Below are positions 1 to 6,690 of a stretch of 6,989 nt of DNA, one piece after another. This DNA is from Desulfobacterales bacterium (GTDB lineage: Bacteria; Desulfobacterota; Desulfobacteria; Desulfobacterales; JASFBJ01). The DNA is taken from the NCBI GenBank assembly GCA_030149585.1, contig JASFBJ010000191.1:1-6989 (forward strand), written 5' to 3'. A model generated the notes under the pieces. It saw only the letters and a list, made by a program, of their open reading frames with translations. It was not told the DNA's origin and did not search any database. Both the position numbers and the translations under genes were made by a program. Within the stretch, counting starts at the first letter, position 1. Each line of letters opens with the position of its first letter.

Positions 1-2
1 GC

Positions 3-155
3 CTGATACCTGAAATTGTCAGGCAGATGGAAGATGGCATAAAACAGGTAAAAGAATACGGTAAAAAGCTTGAGCAAAGGCATGGTAACCTGCGTTTGCA
101 AAAATTTATAGTAGTGGCCTTAGGATTTGAGAGGATATGTTTTACAAAAATATAA
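3..155 (+). CDS. Possible 3' end of an unrecognised protein gene (5' truncated by the window)
   Basis: The frame is open from the left edge of the window for 50 codons and closes with TAA at 153-155. The translated tail is charged and probably helical (residues like QMEDGIKQVKEYGKKLEQRHG), followed by a hydrophobic stretch and a short basic end (LGFERICFTKI). It has no in-frame start in the window that looks like a true start, so if real it is the carboxy end of a gene that begins to the left. I do not recognise the family. A 50-codon open frame can arise by chance, and no terminator hairpin follows the stop, so this call rests on composition and position alone. Confidence 0.35.
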   Translation: MIPEIVRQMEDGIKQVKEYGKKLEQRHGNLRLQKFIVVALGFERICFTKI

Positions 156-238
156 GGCAGCTTATTTATGAACTGCAAACTTACATTTCGCTTTTTAAAA
201 AATAATATTTACTAAAGTTTTCTACTTTATATCGCACT

Positions 239-481
239 TTGTTTATCTATTCAATGGCGCACACGTTCATCCAAATGGTTATTGAATGTGATGAATTTTA
301 TACAAAAATTGACAAAAATGTTCCGCCTGAAGAATTTTTAGGATGGACGATTGTCCTCATGCATAGAGCCAGCCGATTCATTTGGGCAATGAGCTGCGGC
401 AAATTTGGAGAGTTTATTATTTCCATTTGCCTAATGTTTATGGCGAATGTTGTGCTTTACCTGGTGCAGGGGCATTTATAA
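239..481 (+). pseudogene. Remnant of an IS1-like DDE transposase
   Basis: The 80-codon frame starts with TTG and has no ribosome binding site; it stays open upstream to about 206, so the start is arbitrary. Residues 16-21 (ECDEFY) look like the first catalytic Asp of an IS1-type DDE core. Residues 35-55 (GWTIVLMHRASRF, then IWAMSCGK) resemble the following beta strands, as I remember them from IS1-like transposases with a DEFYTKV...GWTIVLM pattern. After CGK (residue 55) the similarity fails: the rest (FGEFIISICLMFMANVVLY) is hydrophobic, and neither the remaining DDE residues nor the amino-terminal DNA-binding part is present. I therefore read it as a decayed or internally deleted fragment rather than a functional gene. 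No terminal inverted repeats or target duplication could be assigned. Its TAA lies directly against the stop codon of the convergent sugar dehydrogenase gene and shares the same few bases. It could instead be a chance frame with a hydrophobic tail. Confidence 0.45.
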
Positions 482-1786
482 TTGCCAGTAAGTAATAGCC
501 TTTGTTTTTGCCTGTTCAGGAGTAAACATGCTTTTAATATCCACGATAATCGGTTTTCCTTTGCGGCAAAGTCCGGCAATTCCAGACATGCCCATTTTTT
601 TATACTTTTTATGTGAAACCGCCAGAATAACCGCGTCAACATTTTTCAGAGCATCCATGTTGTTCAGGGTTAAACCATAATACTGCCTGGCTTCGGCTTT
701 ATCAGCCAAAGGGTCATGGGTAAGTACTTTGATGCCGTAATCTTCTAATTCAGATATGATATCAACTATTTTTGTGTTTCTAAGATCCGGCACATCCTCT
801 TTAAAGGTGATTCCCAGAATAGCCACTTTAGCCCCGTGAACCTGTATTCCTTGTTTGATCATAATCTTTACGGTTCGTTCAGCTACATATTTGCTCATTC
901 CATCGTTAATTCGCCGGCCGGCCAGAATCATCTCTGGATGATATCCTAAGGCCTCGGCCTTAAATGTCAGGTAATAAGGATCTACCCCAATACAGTGCCC
1001 ACCAACCAGGCCAGGGCGAAATGGCAAAAAATTCCACTTTGTACCGGCAGCTTCCAGTACTTCCGTTGTATTGATATTCATGGTATCAAAAATCATGGAA
1101 AGCTCATTCATTAAGGCAATATTAAGATCGCGCTGGGTATTTTCAATTACCTTGGCAGCTTCTGCAACTTTAATTGATGAAGCCTCGTGAATGCCGGCTT
1201 TAACTACCTTGCCGTAAACTTTTGCCAGCATGGCAGTGGTAGCATCATCAGAACCTGAAACGATTTTCATTATATTTTCAAGGGTATGTACTGTGTCGCC
1301 AGGATTAATTCTTTCCGGTGAATATCCAACAGTAAAATCTCTGCCAAAGTTCAGGCCGGACTCTTTTTCAAGAATCGGCAGGCAGACTTCCTGGGTGGCT
1401 CCTGGATAAACAGTAGATTCAAAAATAACACAGGAGCCTTTGGCAAGATGCTCTCCAGTTAGTTTAGATGCGCTTCGCAGGGGATTAAGATCCGGAATCC
1501 GGTACTGGTCAATGGGGGTGGGCACGGCAACAATTATCATCCGGCAGTTGGCCAGTTCTCCGGCTTGGTCAGTATATAAAATTTCAGCATTTTTTAAAGA
1601 TGGCCCATCAACTTCCAGGGTTTTATCAATGCCTGATTCAAGCTCTTTAATTCTATTTGTTTTAAGATCAAAACCTATCACCCTAAAGTGCTTTGAAAGG
1701 TGAACAGCCAGGGGCAGCCCCACATATCCCAGCCCGACAATTCCAATGCAATCTTTACCGGTAATTAATGATTCAAAGGTAACCAT
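476..1786 (-). CDS. Nucleotide-sugar 6-dehydrogenase, TviB/WbpO type (UDP-N-acetylhexosamine dehydrogenase)
   Basis: This 436-residue cytosolic enzyme should oxidise C6 of a UDP-sugar, probably UDP-N-acetylglucosamine or UDP-N-acetylgalactosamine, to the uronic acid with two NAD+. The product feeds capsule, O-antigen or exopolysaccharide synthesis. The amino-terminal NAD fold has the GIVGLGYVGLP motif at 15-25. ESTVYPG lies at 123-129 and GYSPERINPGD at 154-164. The central helix SIKVAEAAKVIENTQRD (204-220) carries the likely catalytic Lys212 and Asn216. VGGHCIGVDPYYL (261-273) holds the nucleophile Cys265. The carboxy-terminal UDP-binding domain shows TFKEDVPDLRNT (327-338). Length and all motifs are those of an intact family member, and GYSPERINPGD, NTQRDLNIALMNE and KWNFLPFRPGLVGGHCIGVDPYY favour the N-acetylhexosamine branch over plain UDP-glucose dehydrogenase. 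The start is supported by AAAAGGA about 10 bases upstream. It lies 73 bases after the acyl-CoA dehydrogenase gene, in the same direction, with no clear promoter or terminator between them. GlcNAc versus GalNAc specificity cannot be decided from the sequence. Confidence 0.93.
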   Translation of the reverse strand: MVTFESLITGKDCIGIVGLGYVGLPLAVHLSKHFRVIGFDLKTNRIKELESGIDKTLEVDGPSLKNAEILYTDQAGELANCRMIIVAVPTPIDQYRIPDLNPLRSASKLTGEHLAKGSCVIFESTVYPGATQEVCLPILEKESGLNFGRDFTVGYSPERINPGDTVHTLENIMKIVSGSDDATTAMLAKVYGKVVKAGIHEASSIKVAEAAKVIENTQRDLNIALMNELSMIFDTMNINTTEVLEAAGTKWNFLPFRPGLVGGHCIGVDPYYLTFKAEALGYHPEMILAGRRINDGMSKYVAERTVKIMIKQGIQVHGAKVAILGITFKEDVPDLRNTKIVDIISELEDYGIKVLTHDPLADKAEARQYYGLTLNNMDALKNVDAVILAVSHKKYKKMGMSGIAGLCRKGKPIIVDIKSMFTPEQAKTKAITYWQL

Positions 1787-1859
1787 AGATATTTTTTCCT
1801 TTTATCCGTGTTCTTAATTTTCCAAACAAAATAATGGTTTTTTAGACCCCTCTTGCTTT

Positions 1860-3002
1860 TTAAGAGCGGCAAGACCCCTGTCCAAGAAGTTGGCGAGCCA
1901 CTATTACTCTCTGAATATCGCTAACGCCCATGACTACCTGAGCACTGATCGCATGCTGATAAAGGGAACTGATATCAAACTCTGTGCTCAGACCGTAAGC
2001 GCCGTGGATTTCCATGGCAGTGGCTGTTATCTGCTTAACATCCTCGGCCACCAGAATTTTCAGTCTGGCAGAATCAATTGATATCTTTTCTCCAAGATCA
2101 ACTTTAGCGCTTGTCGCAAATAAAAGGGCATTCATGGCAGCCAGTCTAACTGCCATGATTCCCAGTTTTCCCTGAATCAGTTGAAATTTTACTGCGATTG
2201 GAACTCCCCTGTGTTCTTTTTCCTTGGCATATTTGAGTGCAAGATCAACCGCTCTTTCCGCCAGTCCAATATACTCTGCGCAAAATACAATTTTTCCCAT
2301 TGCTTCAGCCTTTAACAAAATTTCAAACCCCTGGCCCACCTGACCCAAAACATGATCATCCGGCACAAAGCAGTTCTTAAGATATATATCTCCATTATCC
2401 AGAAAAGGCATATGAAAAAACACCTCTCGTTTTCCAGGTTCATATTCCGGATCTGCAGAGTTCACTAGAAAGGCGCTGACCTGATCTCCGGTTTTAGCAA
2501 AAATAATTATATATTTGCCGATTTTGGAAAAGGTGATAAAGCGTTTAGAGCCGTTTAACAACCAGCCCCCGTCAACCTTGCGGGCCACGGTTTGCAGTTG
2601 TTTGGGATCAGATCCGGTCTGGCTTTCAGTAAAGGCAAATCCACCCGAAGTCTTTAGAGAAATCAAAGACGGCAGATAATCCTTTTTCACGGAATCAGAA
2701 CCGTAATTAAGCAGTACCCAGCCAACCAGCGCATTTTGGGTAAGCATCATGGCGGGCACAAAAGAACCATAGCCCAGTTCTTTGGCTGCTATAACCAGGC
2801 CGGTAAAAGAGCCTTTGGATCCCCCATATTTTTCAGGAAAATAGATTTTTAAAAGTTCAAGTCCTAAAAATTTATTCAGCGTTACCGCGGGCAGGCAACC
2901 TGTTTTTTCAATTTCTCCCCTGTTTGGTAAAATTTCATTGGTGACAAATTTACGAACTGTTTTTTGGATTTCCATCTCTTCAAAACTGAAAGAGCAAGTC
3001 AT
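1860..3002 (-). CDS. Acyl-CoA dehydrogenase family flavoprotein with an atypical active site
   Basis: The 380-residue protein has the normal length and three-part layout of the acyl-CoA dehydrogenase family: a helical amino domain (about 5-118), a beta-barrel middle (about 120-220) and a helical carboxy domain (about 225-375). FAFTESQTGSDP (122-133) matches the FAD/substrate signature usually written as LTEPxAGSD. NGSKRFIT (150-157) and the strand VPDDHVLG (213-220) are typical. EIHGAYGLSTE (331-341) matches the second signature, usually QIHGGYGY. The family oxidises acyl-CoA thioesters at the alpha-beta bond with FAD and passes electrons to ETF; some members run as reductases. Here the position of the usual catalytic Glu (YEGTSxIQ) reads VMGVSDIQ (357-364), with Met358 in place of Glu. 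My alignment also puts Gly236 where isovaleryl-CoA dehydrogenase has its alternative Glu. The usual RxQFG of the carboxy domain reads KEHRG (262-266). The activity and substrate are therefore uncertain. A strong AAGGAG 8 bases upstream fixes the ATG. It lies 36 bases after the CoA-ligase-like gene and is probably co-transcribed with it. Confidence 0.92.
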   Translation of the reverse strand: MTCSFSFEEMEIQKTVRKFVTNEILPNRGEIEKTGCLPAVTLNKFLGLELLKIYFPEKYGGSKGSFTGLVIAAKELGYGSFVPAMMLTQNALVGWVLLNYGSDSVKKDYLPSLISLKTSGGFAFTESQTGSDPKQLQTVARKVDGGWLLNGSKRFITFSKIGKYIIIFAKTGDQVSAFLVNSADPEYEPGKREVFFHMPFLDNGDIYLKNCFVPDDHVLGQVGQGFEILLKAEAMGKIVFCAEYIGLAERAVDLALKYAKEKEHRGVPIAVKFQLIQGKLGIMAVRLAAMNALLFATSAKVDLGEKISIDSARLKILVAEDVKQITATAMEIHGAYGLSTEFDISSLYQHAISAQVVMGVSDIQRVIVARQLLGQGSCRS

Positions 3003-3038
3003 GAGGCCTTCTCCTTATAAAATTATTTCACCTGAAGT

Positions 3039-4514
3039 CTATTGGTTATTAACAAGAAAATCACTATAATTTGAAAGTTTGGCCAGTACTCTGGCCGCCT
3101 GGGAACTGGTTTCATAGATTGGAATGCTGTTTTCTTCTAAAAAACTGATATGTTCAGCGCCCTTTTGTCCATGAAGGCCCACTAAAATTCCAACTATTGG
3201 TTTATTATATTTTTTTCTTAATCCAACTATCTGTTTTGCCATCTCCATTTCCTGAGGTCCCATGGAACCATAGGCTGTTTTATTCAACTGATCAGACAGT
3301 TCCGGGTCCATCCGCAATTTAACTTTGCTGTACAAAGAATCAAATGCCGGCAAAACACAGATCAGCATATCAATATTATCATCTTCCAAAAGCACTTCAA
3401 TTGCTCTGATGAGCATAAAAAAATCGCCGTCAAGACCGGCTCCGGTAATATCTACTGGATTACTTCGGCTCCAAAATGGTGGTAAAACCTTATCAAGTTT
3501 CTCAAGACTTTCTTTTGTCAGGTCCGGCACTTGTAATCCGTTTTTTGAGCAGGCATCAGACACAAGGACTCCGGTGCCACCCCATGCTCCTGTAATGCCG
3601 ACATTTTTTCCCTTGGGCAAAGCCAGCAAACTAAAGGCCTTGGCAAGATCAATTAAATCTTTTTCATCCAGAGCTCTTATCATGCCGGCCTGTGAAATGG
3701 CTGATTCAAAAATCTCTGCTGAACCGGCAATCGAGCCGGTATGCGAACCAGCGGCCCGTGCCCCGGCCATGGTGGTGCCACCTTTCAGTATAATTACGGG
3801 TTTGAGTCTGGCAGCTTCTTTGGTAACCGATAAAAACCTCTTGCCGTTTTTTATTCCTTCGATAAATGCTGTAATAACTTTTGTTTTAGGATCAACAGCA
3901 AGGTATTCAATAAAATCTTCAGCATGCAGATCAGCTTCATTGCCGCTGCTTATAAATCTGGAAATTCCAATACCCTGTTCCGACCCATAACACGCAATTA
4001 ATGAACCAACCGTTCCGGACTGGGAAATAATTGAAACATCACCTGCTTTTGGAATCAGCATATTCATTAAAGCATGCAAGCTTGCTTCGGAGCTGGTTAA
4101 CCCCATACAATTGGGGCCGATAAGTCGCATATTATTTTTCCGGGCTATTTTAATTATTTTTTCCTCTTCTTTTTTACCTTTAAGGCTTATTTCGCCAAAA
4201 CCGGAAGAGATAATACTGACAAAACCAATTGCTGCTTTAGCGCATTCAGCAATGATAGCCTGGACAAATTCCGCTCTTACACATATTATCACCAAATCTG
4301 CTTTGGAAGGCGTTGAAAACAGGTCAGGGTAGGCTGTAAGACCTAAAATAGATGTTTCCTTGCGATTAATTGGATATAAATTTCCCTTATACCCCCCTGC
4401 TATAATACTAAAAAGAATAGCTGTTCCAGTTTTGGAAAAAGATTTTGAAGCGCCAATAACAGCTATACTTTGAGGGTTAAATAATGAATTAAACTCAGCT
4501 AATTTATCTGTCAT
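3039..4514 (-). CDS. CoA-binding, ADP-forming acyl-CoA synthetase alpha-type subunit
   Basis: At 491 residues this matches the alpha subunit of ADP/NDP-forming acyl-CoA synthetases (acetyl-CoA synthetase alpha, related to succinyl-CoA synthetase). An amino-terminal CoA-binding Rossmann domain (about 8-105) carries SIAVIGAS (16-23) and ends near RLIGPNCMG (130-138). A first flavodoxin-like ligase domain (about 158-295) contains SQSGTVG (164-170), SSGNEADL (189-196), FIEGI (217-221) and GSHTG (256-260), whose His258 is the expected phosphohistidine. A second ligase-like domain (about 303-475) begins with VGITGAWGGTG. The family reaction is acyl-CoA + ADP + Pi to acid + ATP + CoA, or the reverse. 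It ends without the roughly 230-residue ATP-grasp domain, which is the beta subunit, and no such gene is present in this window, so the nucleotide step needs a partner elsewhere. AGGAGA 7 bases before the ATG supports the start. It is the first gene of the leftward set, with a promoter at 4579-4607. The substrate is unknown. Confidence 0.92.
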   Translation of the reverse strand: MTDKLAEFNSLFNPQSIAVIGASKSFSKTGTAILFSIIAGGYKGNLYPINRKETSILGLTAYPDLFSTPSKADLVIICVRAEFVQAIIAECAKAAIGFVSIISSGFGEISLKGKKEEEKIIKIARKNNMRLIGPNCMGLTSSEASLHALMNMLIPKAGDVSIISQSGTVGSLIACYGSEQGIGISRFISSGNEADLHAEDFIEYLAVDPKTKVITAFIEGIKNGKRFLSVTKEAARLKPVIILKGGTTMAGARAAGSHTGSIAGSAEIFESAISQAGMIRALDEKDLIDLAKAFSLLALPKGKNVGITGAWGGTGVLVSDACSKNGLQVPDLTKESLEKLDKVLPPFWSRSNPVDITGAGLDGDFFMLIRAIEVLLEDDNIDMLICVLPAFDSLYSKVKLRMDPELSDQLNKTAYGSMGPQEMEMAKQIVGLRKKYNKPIVGILVGLHGQKGAEHISFLEENSIPIYETSSQAARVLAKLSNYSDFLVNNQ

Positions 4515-4533
4515 TAAACATTCTCCTGAGCTA

Positions 4534-4567
4534 AAGAGCCCTTAAAAAATTTTTAAAAATGGGTCTT
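4534..4567 (-). other. Stem-loop in the leader of the leftward transcript
   Basis: Read on the minus strand, AAGACCC (4567-4561) pairs with GGGCTCTT (4541-4534), giving 7 pairs with one bulged C. The loop is an A/T-only stretch that can fold on itself (TT-A6-T5-AA). It lies between the predicted transcription start (about 4572) and the AGGAGA of the CoA-ligase-like gene. No U-run follows the stem, so it is not an intrinsic terminator. A role in RNA stability or translation is possible but not shown. Confidence 0.35.
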
Positions 4568-4578
4568 AAAAAAATAAA

Positions 4579-4607
4579 AGTGTAAGGAAAAGCAGATTAT
4601 GTGTCAA
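4579..4607 (-). promoter_or_regulatory. Sigma-70-type promoter for the leftward genes
   Basis: On the minus strand a perfect -35 box TTGACA (4607-4602) is followed after exactly 17 bases by TACACT (4584-4579), which keeps the key T, A and final T of the -10 consensus. Transcription would start near 4572, leaving a leader of about 58 bases before the ATG of the CoA-ligase-like gene at 4514. Box quality and spacing are good; the strength is not known. Confidence 0.6.
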
Positions 4608-4661
4608 GTGAAAATCCATTTGTTGAGCTAAACGCTGCCTAAATCCTCTGTCTAAAAAAGG

Positions 4662-4690
4662 TTGACTAATATACTCGGGCAGCATATAAA
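4662..4690 (+). promoter_or_regulatory. Sigma-70-type promoter for the AtuA-family gene
   Basis: TTGACT (4662-4667) and TATAAA (4685-4690) each match the consensus at five of six positions, with the optimal spacer of 17 bases. Transcription would start near 4697, about 147 bases before the ATG at 4844. This is the best promoter match I found in the window. Confidence 0.68.
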
Positions 4691-4843
4691 TAGTCTCCAT
4701 TCAGGCATTAAATAATAAAATCTGTCTTTTAGGATTTATCTGCAACCTGAAGTCGCATCTGACCCATCCGCCCATTATAAATTTGAAGCATTTTTTTATA
4801 TAAGAATAAAAATTCTATTTGAAAGCCGACAGGGAGACAAATT

Positions 4844-6613
4844 ATGACCGACAAAGGTAAAAATTTAAAGCTTATTGTCGCCAATTGCAGTGGCTTTTTT
4901 GGTGATAAAATCACTGCGGCCAGGGAGATGATCGAGGGCGGGCCTGTTGATGTTTTAACAGGAGATTATCTTGCCGAACTTACAATGGCGATCCTCATGA
5001 AAAGACGACTTAAAAATCCAAAAGGAGGCTATGCCAACACCTTTTTAATCCAAATGGAACATATTATGGCCCAATGTCTTGATCAACAAATAAAGGTAGT
5101 CGTCAATGCCGGAGGTCTTGATCCCAGAGGTATGGCCGAAGATCTTCAATTAATAGCTGATAAGCTGGGGCTGGATCCAAAGATTGCATTTATTGAAGGC
5201 GATGATCTTTTGCCTCGTTTAGCAGAACTTCAGGAAAAGGGAGAAAGCTTTTCTCATCTGGACAAGGATATACCACTTACAGAAGCTAAAGCAAAAACCT
5301 TAACAGCTAATGCTTATCTGGGTGGCTGGGGAATTACGCAGGCATTAAAACAGGGTGCGGATATTATAATTGGTGGGCGTATTGCTGATGCTTCTCTGGT
5401 AGTAGGACCTGCGGCCTGGAAATTTGACTGGCAAAAAAATGACTGGGATAAACTTGCCGGAGCAGTGGTGGCAGGACATATCATTGAATGCAGCTCCCAG
5501 GCCACTGGCGGGAATTACTCTTTTATTGAAGAAGTACCCTCTTTTAAAAATGTCGGTTTTCCCATAGCTGAAATATATCCTGACGGCTCCAGTGTTATTA
5601 CCAAGCACCCCGACACTGGTGGTTTGGTATCAGTGGGCACGGTTACAGCACAACTGCTTTATGAAATTAAAGGGCCTGGCTATCTGACCCCGGATGTGAT
5701 TGCCAGGTTTGATACCATTTCCATCACCCAGGCAGGCCCCGACCAAGTGGCTATTCAAGACGTAAAGGGCGAGCCTCCAACTGCCACCAGCAAAGTCTGT
5801 ATAAATAATGTTGGTGGTTTTAAAAATACCATGACAATTATTTTAACCGGCCTGGATGTAGTTAAAAAAGGCAAGCTTTTTGAAGAGATTCTATTTAACA
5901 GCTTAGGTGGCAAACAGCGTTTTGAAGAAGTTGATGTTCACTTATTTCGTTCTGATCAGCCTGACCCTGTCTGCAATGAAGATGCCATGGCTTATCTGCG
6001 CATTGCTGTTAAAGATAAGGATCCCAAATTAGTGGGTCAGGAGTTTACATCCAGGTTAAATGAGCTGTTTTTGTCTAGTATCCCCGGTTTTACAACGACC
6101 ACCCAGCCCACCAAAGCTTCGCCGACTATCTCGCACTGGCCGGCGCTGGTGAAAAGTAAATATATTAATCACATTATGGTGATGGATGGTCAAGAAACAG
6201 CCATTGCCATGACATTGCCGGAGCCTGATTTTATTTCACCAGCCCCCAAAGAGGTTGCGTTGCCTTTAATTAAAACTGAAAAAACCGTATCAGCTCCATT
6301 GGGACGCCTTTTTGCAGCGCGATCCGGTGATAAAGGAGGTAATGCTAATCTGGGAATCTGGGGTAAAACTCCTCAGACTTTCTCTTTTTTAAAGCAATTT
6401 TTGACCATTGAAAAATTAAAAGACCTCTTACCGGATTTACAGGAGTTTGAAATAGAACGCTATGAGCTGTGTAATCTGCTGGCGCTCAATTTTTTTATCA
6501 AGGGCTTTTTAGGAAATGGGATAGCAGACTCAATCAAAAGCGATCCCCAGGCAAAAACTCTTGGAGAATATCTTCGCGCCAAAATTATCGATCTGCCGGA
6601 ATCTATTTTATAA
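4844..6613 (+). CDS. AtuA family protein (acyclic terpene utilization, DUF1446) with carboxy AtuA-like domain
   Basis: The 589-residue protein has the full two-domain plan of the AtuA family. The large DUF1446 domain (about 9-455) shows CSGFFGD (15-21), LTGDYLAELTM (38-48), VVNAGGLDPRG (86-96), AYLGGWGI (157-164), IGGRIADASLVVGPA (176-190) and GHIIECSSQATGGNY (211-225). The carboxy domain (about 485-588) starts at PLGRLFAARSGDKGGNANLG (485-504), the usual AtuA-like tail; in some organisms that part is a separate protein. AtuA is required for citronellol/geraniol degradation in Pseudomonas, but its reaction is unknown and homologues occur next to many acyl-CoA pathways, so terpene use here is not implied. 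No signal peptide or membrane segment is visible; it should be cytosolic. The AGGGAGA seven bases before the ATG supports the start. The usual biotin-dependent carboxylase partners (AtuC/AtuF) are not in the window. It diverges from the CoA-ligase-like gene and precedes the TIGR03084-like gene by 77 bases. Confidence 0.93.
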   Translation: MTDKGKNLKLIVANCSGFFGDKITAAREMIEGGPVDVLTGDYLAELTMAILMKRRLKNPKGGYANTFLIQMEHIMAQCLDQQIKVVVNAGGLDPRGMAEDLQLIADKLGLDPKIAFIEGDDLLPRLAELQEKGESFSHLDKDIPLTEAKAKTLTANAYLGGWGITQALKQGADIIIGGRIADASLVVGPAAWKFDWQKNDWDKLAGAVVAGHIIECSSQATGGNYSFIEEVPSFKNVGFPIAEIYPDGSSVITKHPDTGGLVSVGTVTAQLLYEIKGPGYLTPDVIARFDTISITQAGPDQVAIQDVKGEPPTATSKVCINNVGGFKNTMTIILTGLDVVKKGKLFEEILFNSLGGKQRFEEVDVHLFRSDQPDPVCNEDAMAYLRIAVKDKDPKLVGQEFTSRLNELFLSSIPGFTTTTQPTKASPTISHWPALVKSKYINHIMVMDGQETAIAMTLPEPDFISPAPKEVALPLIKTEKTVSAPLGRLFAARSGDKGGNANLGIWGKTPQTFSFLKQFLTIEKLKDLLPDLQEFEIERYELCNLLALNFFIKGFLGNGIADSIKSDPQAKTLGEYLRAKIIDLPESIL

Positions 6614-6690
6614 CCATCGGTAAAATAATCAGATGCAATCAAGTCCTGAAATAATTTATCTTAAAATCTATATAAGAAAGGAAGACAAAA

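Larger units (their letters stand above)
4515..4843. promoter_or_regulatory. Divergent intergenic control region
   Basis: This 329-base AT-rich stretch separates the ATG codons of two genes that face away from each other. No protein frame here looks real. It holds back-to-back sigma-70-type promoters (minus strand 4579-4607, plus strand 4662-4690) whose -35 boxes are 54 bases apart, a stem-loop in the leftward leader (4534-4567), and a 9-base direct repeat TGAGCTAAA at 4527-4535 and 4624-4632. The rightward leader is long (about 147 bases). Such an arrangement would allow one regulator bound between the promoters to act on both sides, but I could not identify a clear operator palindrome. No regulator gene is in the window. 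Confidence 0.75.

Noticed and set aside
441..475. Possible terminator hairpin (CCTG-CAC-CAGG) after the sugar dehydrogenase
   Set aside because: The stem has only four pairs and no U-run follows on the minus strand.
1440..1703. 87-codon plus-strand frame inside the sugar dehydrogenase gene
   Set aside because: It is antisense to conserved NAD-binding domain codons, with no ribosome binding site or recognisable family.
1787..1859. Possible separate promoter for the sugar dehydrogenase (minus-strand TTGTTT-N17-GATAAA)
   Set aside because: Both boxes are weak and the predicted start would fall within or at the ribosome binding site, so a functional promoter is unlikely.
3325..3990. 221-codon open frame on the plus strand
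   Set aside because: It lies antisense within the well-supported CoA-ligase gene, its translation is low-complexity Ser/Pro/Ala-rich, and it shows no domain; it is a shadow frame.
5314..5608. Two overlapping minus-strand frames inside the AtuA-family gene
   Set aside because: Both are antisense to conserved AtuA motifs and encode nothing recognisable.
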